The position numbers and the translations under genes were made by a program. Below are positions 17,147 to 27,800 of a stretch of 64,000 nt of DNA, piece after piece. The stretch comes from an uncultured Pseudomonadota bacterium (GTDB lineage: Bacteria > Bdellovibrionota_C > UBA2361 > CALMIO01). The stretch is taken from the NCBI GenBank assembly GCA_937864035.1, contig CALMIO010000001.1, positions 37,847 through 101,846 on the forward strand, read 5' to 3'. The notes beneath the pieces were generated by a model. It did no database searches, had not been told where the DNA came from, and saw only the letters and a program-made list of their open reading frames with translations. The first letter of the stretch is position 1. Each line of letters begins with the position of its first letter.

Positions 17147-18970
17147 ATGAAAGATACAGAGAGCTCCCTCTATAAACTTCGCCACTCGCTAGCGCATGTT
17201 ATGGCCCAAGCAGTTCTTGAATTAAGACCAAACTCTCAGCTTGCCTTTGGTCCGCCGATTGATGATGGGTGTTATTATGATTTTCTTTTTGAAGTTCCGA
17301 TTACTGAAGATGATTTCCCCGAAATAGAAAAGCGCATGCGTAAAATTATAAGCGAGCGCCAAGAGTTTATTGAAAGAAAATTGCCAGCTGATGAAGCTCT
17401 TAAATTGCTTGAGAAGCAAAATCAGAAGTTTAAGCTTGAATACTGTCGGGAACTTGTTGCTAACGGAGAGAGCGAGATTGGTTTTTTTCGCAACGGATCA
17501 TTTGAAGATATGTGCGCCGGTCCTCATCTGCGGAATACGGGCGAACTTCCCCCTGATTGTTTTAAAATTGATTCACTAGCCGGAGCTTATTGGCGGGGCA
17601 GTGAAAAAAATCCTCAGCTTTCTAGATTATATTGCCTTGCTTTTGAAAATAAGGAAGATTTAAGGCGCTATCTTGAACTGCGCAAGCTTGCCGAAGAACG
17701 CGATCATCGAAAGCTTGGAAAAGAACTGGAATTGTTTGTTATCTCAGAGTATGTCGGTCCCGGGCTTCCTTTGTTGACACCCAAAGGAACGGTTATTAGT
17801 GAGGAACTTGAAAAATACGCCAAAGAGCTTGAACAGCTTTATGGCTATCAGAGAGTTACAACTCCACACATAGCCAAAGAGGAACTTTTTAAAATCTCTG
17901 GTCATCTCCCGTACTATAAAGACGATATGTTCCCGCCGATGCATCTAGAGGGCGAAAGCGACTATTATCTCAAAGCGATGAATTGCCCGTTGCATCATCA
18001 GATTTATTCGATGCGTCCTCGCAGTTATCGCGAATTGCCGCTTCGTTTCGCAGAAACCGGTTGTGTTTATCGCTATGAAAAATCAGGCACTCTTTCTGGG
18101 CTTTTACGGGTGCGCGCCATCTCTCAAAACGACGCTCATATTTACTGTTCTCTGGAGCAAATACGGGAAGAGATGAAAAAAACCTGCCAGCTGACGATCG
18201 GTTATCTTAAAAAATTCCGTTTTGAAAAGATAAAACTTCGTTATTCGACTCATGATCCGACGAACAAGCAAAAATTTGTTGATAATCCTCCGATGTGGAA
18301 ATATACTGAAGGTGTCATAGAAGAGATTTTGCGAGAGCTTGGCGAGGAGTATTTTTTAGGTTTTGGCGAGGCTAGTTTTTATGGTCCGAAGATTGATTTT
18401 CAAGCGACAACTGGACTTGGCAGAGAGGAATCAATTAGCACGACTCAACTTGATTTTGCCCAGCCCGAGAGGTTCAATCTTACTTATATAGGCGAAGATG
18501 GCAAAGAACATAGACCGTTCATTATTCATCGCGCCCCGCTTGGCTCTTACGAGCGTTTTTTAGCGTTTTTAATTGAGCATTTTGGAGGCGCTTTCCCAAC
18601 TTGGCTTGCGCCGACGCAGATTAAGTTTATTCCTGTTGGCGAACAATTTTTTGATGGAGCTTTGAAGATCGCCGAAACTTTCCGCCAAGCGCTTTTTAGA
18701 ATCGAAACAGATTGTTCTAGCGATTCTTTTAACAAAAAAATTCGCGCCGCTGTGACCGAAAAAATACCAAATATTGTTGTTATTGGGTCGAAAGAGATTG
18801 AAAATGGAACTTTGACTTTAAGGCGTTACTGCCTCCCTAACCAAGTAACCGTGCCCGAAGAGAGGTTTAGAAAAATTCTATCTCAATTGGTCAGCGAGCG
18901 TTTGATGGATAATTTTGTCGATGTTAGCGGCTCTGTTTGGGAGGAAGCTTCGCCGAATTTGACGGCTTAA
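17147..18970 (+). CDS. thrS: Threonyl-tRNA synthetase without TGS domain
   Basis: Charges tRNA-Thr. The editing domain starts almost at the N-terminus (LRHSLAHVMAQAV, with the HxxxH zinc-like motif at 13-17; FEDMCAGPHLRNTGEL). The class II core has KAMNCPLHHQIY, the motif 2 region RFAETGCVYRYE...RVRAISQNDAHIYC, and motif 3 IIHRAPLGSYERFLAFLIEH; an anticodon-binding domain follows. With 607 residues it lacks the roughly 60-residue N-terminal TGS domain found in most bacterial ThrRS. ATG 17147 is the only sensible start. Confidence 0.96.
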   Translation: MKDTESSLYKLRHSLAHVMAQAVLELRPNSQLAFGPPIDDGCYYDFLFEVPITEDDFPEIEKRMRKIISERQEFIERKLPADEALKLLEKQNQKFKLEYCRELVANGESEIGFFRNGSFEDMCAGPHLRNTGELPPDCFKIDSLAGAYWRGSEKNPQLSRLYCLAFENKEDLRRYLELRKLAEERDHRKLGKELELFVISEYVGPGLPLLTPKGTVISEELEKYAKELEQLYGYQRVTTPHIAKEELFKISGHLPYYKDDMFPPMHLEGESDYYLKAMNCPLHHQIYSMRPRSYRELPLRFAETGCVYRYEKSGTLSGLLRVRAISQNDAHIYCSLEQIREEMKKTCQLTIGYLKKFRFEKIKLRYSTHDPTNKQKFVDNPPMWKYTEGVIEEILRELGEEYFLGFGEASFYGPKIDFQATTGLGREESISTTQLDFAQPERFNLTYIGEDGKEHRPFIIHRAPLGSYERFLAFLIEHFGGAFPTWLAPTQIKFIPVGEQFFDGALKIAETFRQALFRIETDCSSDSFNKKIRAAVTEKIPNIVVIGSKEIENGTLTLRRYCLPNQVTVPEERFRKILSQLVSERLMDNFVDVSGSVWEEASPNLTA

Positions 18971-18980
18971 AAGGCAGAAG

Positions 18981-20147
18981 TTATTTTTCTAAGGCTTCTT
19001 TTAGATCGTTGATCAGATCTTGTTTGTCTTCAATGCCTACCGACAGGCGCACTAAGTTATCTGTAATTCCAAGCTTATTCCTAAGATCAGCCGGGATCGA
19101 AGCGTGAGTCATTAGCGCCGGATGGTTGATTAAGCTTTCGATTCCTCCTAAACTTTCGGCTAGCGAAAAAAGAGAAACGCCCTCAAGAAATTTTATTGTT
19201 TCCTTAAGATTGCCTTTAAACTTGAACGAAAGCATCCCACCAGCTAGCGACATCTGCCGTTTAGCAAGTTCAAATTGGGGATGGCTTGGGAGCCCCGGGT
19301 AAAAAACCATTTCAATTTTGGGATGAGATTCCAGAAACTCTGCAATCGCAAAGGCGTTTTCTGAGTGGCGCTCCATTCTGAGCGCCAATGTTTTGACACC
19401 GCGCGCCGCTAGAAAAGAGTCGAACGGCGAAGCAATAGCTCCGACCGCATTTTGCAAAAAGCCGATTTTTTTGGCGAGTTCTTGATCACTTGTAACGATG
19501 ATTCCGCCAATGATGTCAGAGTGTCCGTTGATATATTTAGTGGTCGAGTGCAAGGATATTTTAAAGCCGAGCTCTAAGGGGCGTTGAATGTATGGAGATG
19601 CAAAAGTATTGTCGCAAACGGATATTAGCTCGCGCTCGAGAGCAAAGTTTGCGGCGCTTTCCAAATCAATAATTTTTAAGAGTGGGTTAGTTGGCGTTTC
19701 AACCCAAAGCATTCGCGTGTTGGGACGCAAAGCTTTTTGAAGAGAGTCCTTTAAATTTCCGGAAGAGAGATCTAAATAGGTAACCTCCAAATTGGCTGAA
19801 ACTTTTCTGACTCTTTCAAATAGCCTATAAGTGCCGCCATATAGATCGTCGCAGGCTATAACGTGACTGCCTGCCGGCAGTAGATCGAGCAGGGTGCTTG
19901 TCGCAGCTAAACCAGAAGAGAAAGCAAATCCTGCTAAACCATTTTCAAGATCGGCAACGCACCTTTCGAGTCCGCCGCGAGTTGGGTTTTGAGTGCGTGA
20001 ATATTCATAACCTTTATGTTGTCCCGGACTCTCTTGAACATAGGTAGAAGTCGCATAAATTGGCGGAATAATACTGCCGGTTGAGCTTTCGGGTTCGTGT
20101 CCGACGTGAACCGCGCGCGAAGCGAACTTTAAATTTTTGTTTTTCAT
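18981..20147 (-). CDS. Cystathionine gamma-synthase / gamma-lyase family enzyme
   Basis: PLP enzyme of trans-sulfuration, 388 residues. Motifs: AVHVGHEPESSTGSIIPPIY at the N-terminus, YEYSRTQNPTRGGLERCVA, SSGLAATSTLLDLL, WVETPTNPLLKI, the PLP lysine in HSTTKYINGHSDIIGG, and SLGGIESLINHPALMTHAS near the C-terminus. The family cannot be split confidently into MetB (synthase) and MetC/CGL (lyase) by eye; the N-terminal and ESLI patterns fit either. Its end is 11 bases from the convergent thrS. Confidence 0.9.
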   Translation of the reverse strand: MKNKNLKFASRAVHVGHEPESSTGSIIPPIYATSTYVQESPGQHKGYEYSRTQNPTRGGLERCVADLENGLAGFAFSSGLAATSTLLDLLPAGSHVIACDDLYGGTYRLFERVRKVSANLEVTYLDLSSGNLKDSLQKALRPNTRMLWVETPTNPLLKIIDLESAANFALERELISVCDNTFASPYIQRPLELGFKISLHSTTKYINGHSDIIGGIIVTSDQELAKKIGFLQNAVGAIASPFDSFLAARGVKTLALRMERHSENAFAIAEFLESHPKIEMVFYPGLPSHPQFELAKRQMSLAGGMLSFKFKGNLKETIKFLEGVSLFSLAESLGGIESLINHPALMTHASIPADLRNKLGITDNLVRLSVGIEDKQDLINDLKEALEK

Positions 20148-20165
20148 CTTTTTTTAAGTTTAATT

Positions 20166-21302
20166 TTAATATAGTTCTAGCGCTACTACCTCTGGCATTC
20201 CAGAAGCGGCTGTTGTGCCAGCTCTTCTGAGGGTAGCTTTCAGAAAGAAAACAGAGGTCAAATAATTAACTTTCGCTGTTACCTGAAAAACGTTACTGCG
20301 AACAGAGGTGACTAAATCGCAAGCTTGTTGTGCGTCTGAATCGCTAACAAAATTTTTAATTTGTCCGGCTTGCAGAGGACCATTTTCAGAATCACGAAAG
20401 CTGACGATATTAGTAACTTCTTGATCTTCAATTTTTTGATGGAGATTTTTGATAAGCAAAGGCGGCGCGAGATTGATGTTAAGTTTGGAAAGATTGGCGG
20501 TTGTGGTAATGAATGGCAAAAGCATTTGAATTCGAGCGGCTGTAAAACCGGGAACGTTTGAGAGTTGAGAAACTGTCGTGATTGGTTTGTTTAATGATCT
20601 GACTCCCGGAGTTATGCCTTCATAACCGGCTGGAAAATTTCCCGGATTATATGGTTTGTCGTCTGGGTCCATGTAGTCGATTAAATTTGCCACCATTTGT
20701 TTGGAGTTGTAAAATTTTCCTTGCAAAGGACCCGAGACGATTTGTTCTCCATCTGAATCAAAACCTAGAGTTTCAAAAAGATTGGCAAAAGCGTCCCTCC
20801 AAAGAACAAGAGTTTGTCCGCCAGCGGCGGTGGTTTGCGCCAACGGCGCGATTGGAAATTTAGTGTCTTCGGGGCGCAGTTCTAGGCTGATCATAACGTT
20901 TGGTTGATTGATTGAAAGCAGAGCTCCCGGAATCTGACTGCCATTTATAAAAAACGCCCAATCGTCTTTGAACGAATCTATGTCGGGTGTTTGATCATTT
21001 TTAATCAGAACTTGAGCCAAACTAACGGCTGATTTCAAAAGGTATTCTGCTTGCACAGAGCGCTCCGCGCTAAGATTGATTACGCCAGCTATGTAACTTG
21101 AGTAAGCAAGATTGACTACTAAGATTGATGCTAGAGCTACAATAAAAACAACCAAGATTAAAGCTAATCCCGAAGCTTTTTGGAAAAGCTTTTGATTTTT
21201 ATAAGGTGCGCCGCCTTGCCGTTTAGCAGGGCGGAATGTTGAAATTAGAACCGAAATTTTCGCCGCTGTTTGACATTGTGTTAAGAATCTCTTTAGCATC
21301 AT
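20166..21302 (-). CDS. GspK-like type II secretion minor pseudopilin
   Basis: 378 residues. A hydrophobic prepilin helix (ALILVVFIVALASILVVNLA) is preceded by KASG, consistent with cleavage before the helix, and lacks the usual Glu at +5, as in GspK. Downstream are the large GspK-type lumenal domain motifs: FKDDWAFFINGSQIPG, VANLIDYMDPDDKPYN, helix-hairpin-helix-like VSQLSNVPGFTAARIQMLLPF and LNINLAPP. The leader before the helix is unusually long (about 48 residues). No other gsp genes are in the window, so it is an orphan here. It overlaps the next upstream gene by about 70 bases. Confidence 0.8.
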   Translation of the reverse strand: MMLKRFLTQCQTAAKISVLISTFRPAKRQGGAPYKNQKLFQKASGLALILVVFIVALASILVVNLAYSSYIAGVINLSAERSVQAEYLLKSAVSLAQVLIKNDQTPDIDSFKDDWAFFINGSQIPGALLSINQPNVMISLELRPEDTKFPIAPLAQTTAAGGQTLVLWRDAFANLFETLGFDSDGEQIVSGPLQGKFYNSKQMVANLIDYMDPDDKPYNPGNFPAGYEGITPGVRSLNKPITTVSQLSNVPGFTAARIQMLLPFITTTANLSKLNINLAPPLLIKNLHQKIEDQEVTNIVSFRDSENGPLQAGQIKNFVSDSDAQQACDLVTSVRSNVFQVTAKVNYLTSVFFLKATLRRAGTTAASGMPEVVALELY

Positions 21303-21570
21303 CGCGAATCATGGCTGATAGGTTATTGATTAGATCTATAATTCTTCCAACCTCAGCCCATTTCTCCTCTATTAAAAGATCACTTAAGTTATTCGCTAAA
21401 ATTCTTTGCTTATAAAGAGCCTCATCATAAGAATCAAGCCGCGTGATCAGATCTTCTGGTACGCTCTCTTTACTATATAAAACTTCACGTGCTTTAGAAA
21501 TGGCGGACTCTAAGGCGCTTAAGGAGTGATTAAGCTTATAAATGATTGAGTTATCAGACGACTTTTGCAT
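21223..21570 (-). CDS. Hypothetical helical protein
   Basis: 115 residues from ATG 21570 (a TTG at 21582 is possible). Almost entirely helical with heptad-like spacing (LNHSLSALESAISKAREVL; RILANNLSDLLIEEKWAEV). No signal or membrane segment. It overlaps the start of the gspK-like gene, so the two are probably translated together. The style recalls secretion chaperones but I have no sequence evidence for that. Confidence 0.5.
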   Translation of the reverse strand: MQKSSDNSIIYKLNHSLSALESAISKAREVLYSKESVPEDLITRLDSYDEALYKQRILANNLSDLLIEEKWAEVGRIIDLINNLSAMIRDDAKEILNTMSNSGENFGSNFNIPPC

Positions 21571-21896
21571 TTTATTCAACAAATGAGTTAAACATAAAAT
21601 ATTCCGTTCATATTTAGTTATGCGAATGTTGATCTTATGGGTAGCAAAGAAATTCTCTTATGGAAACTGGTAAAATTATTGAGGCTGAATACAGAATAAA
21701 TCTTAGGGCAGTTTGCTAAAAACCCCGTTGATAGAGGATTAAAAAAATAGAAAAAACAACTATTTAAATGATTTTAAAACGAAAAGTAAAATGAAGCAGA
21801 GTTGCTTGCATGCCAGATCATACTATGAGCCCAAAAGTGTATTCAATGGATTCTAGTTTCATAATTGAATTTAAGTAAAAATAAATACTAAATATT
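21571..21896. other. Intergenic region between divergent genes
   Basis: About 326 bases upstream of the giant gene. AT-rich with A-runs. The only promoter-like match I see is TTGCTT (about 21805) followed after 16 bases by TATGAG; weak. No ORF, repeat or RNA gene seen. No clear Shine-Dalgarno precedes ATG 21897. Confidence 0.35.
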
Positions 21897-24800
21897 ATGG
21901 CGGTAAAAATAGCTCTTGATCAGGGAACCAGATCTAAGGAAACTTCACCGAACGTTAGTAATAATCAAGTTATCGAGGCACCTCGCGCTCTGAAACTTGA
22001 CTTGCCCGATCCTTACGCGGGTTCAACTTCAGTTAGTCAGCTGAAGAAACTTGATTTAACTCCTGCCGGATGTTTTCAGGCAGTAGTCCGCTCTTTAACT
22101 TCGCCAAACAGCTCTCCTGCCGCCGCGGTTAAGCAGACACAAGAGCTTCAGGAGTTTATGCGGGAATTTTGTCAGCTATTCAAGGGAAAGAAAAGCAAGC
22201 AGGAGGAATTAGAGGAGTTTTTGCGCTCTCATAACGTTTCGGCGGATGTCATTCAGTTTTTGAAAGATTTTAATCCCGACTTACCCCCTGATCCACATCA
22301 GCTTGATAAAACCTACAAGCAATTGCTGGCGATTGTTCGTGATGGACCGAATCGTGATCCCGATCGTGATTTGGCTCTTTTGATTCAATTGGCGAAAGAC
22401 GATGGCTTGCTAAAAATAAAAATGGGTTCAATGGGGTATGATGGAGTGAAATTAACTGACGAAGAGAGAAAAAAAGTTGATTTCATCAACCAGCAAATAT
22501 CGGTCGCTTTTTCCGATCTTAAGTTGCGTTTTCAGGGAGTTTTGGAAAAAGATCCAAATCCTCCAAAAGAGACTTTGGATAAAATTTTTCAAGAGTGGCA
22601 AGCCGAGATGTCTCGCTCTTTTATAGCTGAGACCAATTTAGTGCTTGGGAAAAAGATTGCGGATGCGATTGTTCAGGAGTTAATTCAAAAAGCTGAGGGT
22701 GGAAGAGTCGACTTGATTAAGCAGGTCCAAGAGGAGTTAAAGCTGAAATCCGAAAAACGGTTGACTGAACAGAAGGAGCGAAAAAACCTTGAACTAAGCA
22801 GAGACAAGCTTAGAGAAGAAGATGTTGTTAATGAGGCTTATCGCTATATTACTGAGAGCCATCAATTAGCATACTTATCCCAATATGGCGTACAAATTAA
22901 CAACCATGATCTTGCCAAGAAAGCTCAACAAGCTCGATTTGATCTTGAAGAGAAAAGAGGAGAATTTTTAAAACGTCCTGAAGTTCAGACCGTGATAAAA
23001 GATTTAGAAAAAAATTCTCAAGATCCTGATGTTAAAAATCTTTTGCGGCTTTATCAAAATCCCCGCTTAGAAAAAGATTGGGGCAGTAAACCGACCCGTT
23101 CAAGTGAACAGCTGGAAGTTATGGCGGCTTCTTTAGCCGGACTCTCGCAAGGTTCTAACAAAGATCTGCCTGACGCTCTTTATGATTTAAAACTTCATCC
23201 GCTTGAAATTGAGGCGATTAAAGGGATTTACAAAGCTAAATTTAATCAAAGTATTGAACAACTTTGCGCGAATAACCCTGAAGCATTAAAACGTTTCCAG
23301 ATGCTTGAGCGGGGTGATCGTGTTGGATACTTAGCGCTGAGAATAGCAGAGGAAAAAGATGTTTTAACAGTAACTGCACTACTTAAAGAAGAATCTCCTG
23401 AGATAATAGCTGAAATTGAGAAAAAGCTTAGCAAGAAGATAACGGAGGTTTGCGGAGCTCCTGAGAAATCTGATGTATCAGCTTGGATAGAAGCTTTTAG
23501 GGCGGGGAATTTTGCGGTAACTGACGCGATCGAGCTTAAGGCTTTATCGAATTTAGATAATCTGCCTGACAACCAGAAAGCGCTTCGAGCCGGCGTGCTA
23601 CTTGAGCGTCTGATGCATAGTGCTAAAGACGGCTCACTTGCTGAAATTAGTGCGGCTTTTAAAGAGCGGTATAATCTTAGTTTGGAAGAGGTTGCGCTTG
23701 CGACAGTTAAAAATGGTAAATTCTCGCCGAATGCTTCTAGCGAATTAATTAAGGCGCTTTTCCTTGGGGATCCCAAAAAAATCTTGATTGCTGAAGGAAT
23801 GTTCCATCTTGGCGTGCTTGATGGAGCAGAACCTAACGCTCTTGCTTTAGCAAGTTGGAAAGCGAAAGCCTCGCCCAAGGAGGTTGAGGAGCTTTTAAAA
23901 AGAGCCGAAGAGTTTGTCGCCAAAAATCCGGCGCCTAACGATAAAATAGATGGAATGACTCCTTTGCAAGCAAGGCTTGCCAAAAACTCTCGCGGCAATG
24001 ACGCCCTGCACGCTAAGTTTTGTTTGCGTATCTTAAAAGAGGATGTAGCGCTCGAAAGGATTGTCGGGTATTGCAAGCTAAGAGAGACTAAGCTTAAAAC
24101 TCGGGAGGATATTGAGCAAATTGTTAAAAAAGCTGACGAGAATCAAAAGCCACTTATAGAGATGTGCATAAGTTCATCAGTTGGAGAAATTAAGCGACTA
24201 AAAAAATCAATGTTCTTCCCGTTTGGCGAAGATAGTTCTTATTTTATTACCGATCCTTATACAAGAGCAGATTTTTATCGGGCTCAACATAAATATCATC
24301 GTTCTTGGGGCGTCTATAACTCGTATAACAAGCAAAAAGAATATATCACTCAAGATCTTGCTAAAGCAGAAAAAGCTTTTGATGCCGCATTATCAGCTCT
24401 AGTTGATGGGAAGGAAGATGCTTTTTCTCAAAATATGGAAGTTGCTCAAAGGCAATATCAACTCGTGTTACACCGAACAGGTGAGTTGTCAAAAGCGTCC
24501 AAGATTTTGCTTGGCGATTTGAATGATAACGAAAAGCAGTTTGCTGAGAATGTTAAATCAATCGCAGAAACTCAAGAGTTAATTTTGAAGGGCGCGGCGA
24601 CTGCTATCATAACGGTTTGCTCCGGTGGTATTGGCGGAGTTTTGTTGGGAGCCGGGGTAACTAATGGTGGAGATCTTGCGCTTGCTTATTATGATGGAAG
24701 CCTTACGGGAGAGAGAGCTTGGGATATAGCAAAAAACACAGCCCTTGATGTTGGGATTGGCGTTGGAACTTTGGGTCTTTCTAAAGCGTTTAATGCTCTT

Positions 24801-27800
24801 AGGGCGGCTCGCGGTTCAGCGAAATATGGCAAGCAAGGGGTGCGTAATGCTGATCTTAAAGTTTGGACTGAAACCGCCCAAAAGGCTCCTAATAGAGCGA
24901 TGACCACTCTAGCCAAAGACGTTACTACTGGAGAGGTTATAGCGCAACGAGCTCAGCAACTTGCAAATAAACTAACTAAAAGAGCTGGGGAGCTTACGAC
25001 AGAAGTTTTAGAAAAAGAAAAAGCAAAAGCTTTTGGTGAATTACGTAAACTTTTTCCAAATGTTCCAAAAGATGCTCTAAACGAAATGTGGGAAGCTGGC
25101 TTGGAAAACGTTTTAAAGCCCGGGAAGTTTGCAAACAAATTATATACTCCAGCTACCCAAGCTTGGGCTACTAAAGTGGCACAAGTTCAAGTTGGAGGAA
25201 AATTAATAGTACTTGAAGCGGGTAACGCGGTTTCTCAACTTGTGATGAATAATCCCTTATTACATGATGTTGCTAAGGGGATGGGGTTTTTTGTTAAACG
25301 AGTTTTCAAAGATAGGGCATTAGGTGGAGGATCAAATTGGTTCAAGCTAGCGGAGAAGTTATCGAGAAAGCCAAAAGAAGATCCACAAAACCCTTCTCCC
25401 AATGATCCAAGTCTAACTAAATCAGAAAGCTTAACAAATCAAACAAAAGTTACAGAAGAAAAGAGGGAAACTGATCCGAATCAGCAATCAACAAAAGCAA
25501 AAGAAGAAAAAAAAGTGGAATTGAATACGGCTCAGCTAGCTCAAGTTGGCACTGCGGCACTAGGAATTGGCACTCAAATATTTTCAACGATTTTGGAAAA
25601 GATCAAGCAACCAGACGAGGCGGGTGGTGGTGCTGCTCCAACCAAACCACCGGCTGGCCCTAATCCAGAAACTCCTCCGAATGGGCAATCGGGTGCTACT
25701 ACTATCCCCAGAGGTGGTACTGCTTCAAACAGCCAACCAACCGGTGCTATACCAAGAGACCCTACTTCTTCACCCAAACCTGCTCTCAACCAGCAACAAC
25801 CAAACAATCCAGCTCCCGATTTTGTGCCGGGATCTCATTCACCCAAGTTTGCTCATAACCAGCAACACGATCAAAGACCAAAATCAAGAACCCCTTCTTT
25901 TACTCAATCTGAAAGCACTATATACGAACCGAAAATTACAGGCTTTGATGAATACACAACCAGCTTCAAAAGAAGATCTAATACTCTGGGAGCCGATATT
26001 ATTTTTAAAAATGGATTTGGCGGTGGTGGTGCTGATGGCCCCGGTATTTTTAGCGGTGGTAATGGCGCTCAAGGTGGTTTTGGAGGTTCTGTCGCTGGCG
26101 GCGCGCCAACGACAACAACTTCCACTACTACTACCGCGAAGACAAGTGGTGACAAACCGTTCGCGCCATCAACAGCTAAAGATCAGCCAAAAGTAGAGGA
26201 AGAATTTACGGTTTATAAAAAACCGCAACCAAAAGAGCAAAGACAGGAACTTTGGTACTCAACGGCTGTGTTTCTCAAAGAGGGGACAGCTTTTGACATG
26301 AAAAACGACTCTTTAATGGGAGTTCTGATGGAGGGACGAAATCGCCTGCAAGCGGCGGTTGTTATGATTGAAGGTTGGGCGCAGAAAAATCAACTGTTGC
26401 TCGAAGAAAAAAATCTGCTCGCCGAAAGTCAACAAATTGTTTCTCAACTAAGAATTGCCGCTCAAGAGATTATGTCTGTCAATGTGCTCTCTCTGGCGAA
26501 CGCTCGCTCTATTACCTTGACGGCTTCAGAAAAACTGCATGAAATGGCAACAACTCTCAACTTGCAAAGCCAAGATCGAGTTGCTTTTAACATAACCTCG
26601 CAAGGTTTGCTTGAAATTGTCCAAAAACTCTCTCTTTCAACCTTTGATCAGATTGAATTGTTTCATGACAAATTGAACGAATTGATCGAAGCTAACCCTG
26701 AGCTGGTTCAGTTGGCAAAATTTAAAGAAAATATCGCCGAAGAACTTCAAGAAGTTATAAGCAATCTTGCCCTGATCTCAAGCGCCCCAGAAGCTGAAAC
26801 AGAGGAAGCAGAAACACTTTTGTTGTCAACTCGCACCGAAACCGCCGCTCGGCTTTCTCTGATTTCAGCCGAACTCGCGGCAAGCCTTGATGAAGCTAAA
26901 AATTATTCAACTCATCTTGAAATGGAAGTTTTAAGATTGATTGCGATGCTTAACGATTTTTCATTAGCGATACGGCCCGGCTTGCCAGAACGAGCTTATC
27001 TTTTACTACGCGCCGCCCGAGATACTAAAACAGTTTCTGAATACAACTCTTTACGTACTCGTTATCTTTCAATGCTAGCTGAGGTTTACACCCTCTCTCG
27101 CAAAGGAGAAAAGTTTGATTCTCCGCAAGAGATTATTGCTCGGATATCTGCGGCGGCTCCGATAAATGAAAACTTGAACGGCAATATGGTGGAAATTGCT
27201 CCGCTTACCAATGGCGAGATTAAATTTACTCAACCGTTAGTTGAAGATAATCGCTTGCACTTAGCCGCCGTTAAAGATCTATTTTCTAACTTTAGCAAAG
27301 ATGCAGTCAAAATTCGCGTCGATCTGGCTGAGTTGCGAGGTCAGATCGAGCCTAAGCGGGCCGAGCCTCTCTTTGAAATTGAAAGGCGGATTAAAAACGC
27401 TTGTTCTTACGTAGCTTTAGCAACTAATGCTGATTCAAAGTATTTTACTTCTGCAAAGCAAGAGGTTAACGAAGCGGCAAACTTGCTGACAAATTGGTCT
27501 GTACAAAATAAACTTAACGCTGATCAAGCTCGTCGCTCCCAAGAAACTTCTGGAAACTTGGAAAAAATTTTAGAGACCCTTCAGACCGAAGAGAAAATTG
27601 TTCAAAGTCTTTTTGCTGATTTTGACGGTGACAGTCGTCGCTCTAAAGAAAATTATCAAAAGAAGACTCGCCAAAAGAAACGAATCGAAAAAGATATTGC
27701 TGAGTACCTACGCAGACAGCGGGAAGAGATGATCCGTTTTATTGCCAAAATGGATAGATTAAAAAACAAAAAAGCAATCTCCCTAAAAAATGGGAAAAAT

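Noticed and set aside
23246..24076. 276-codon open frame on the minus strand
   Set aside because: It lies fully antisense inside the giant protein and has Ser/Leu/Ala shadow composition.
25567..26196. 209-codon plus-strand frame
   Set aside because: A shifted reading of the low-complexity linker of the giant protein.
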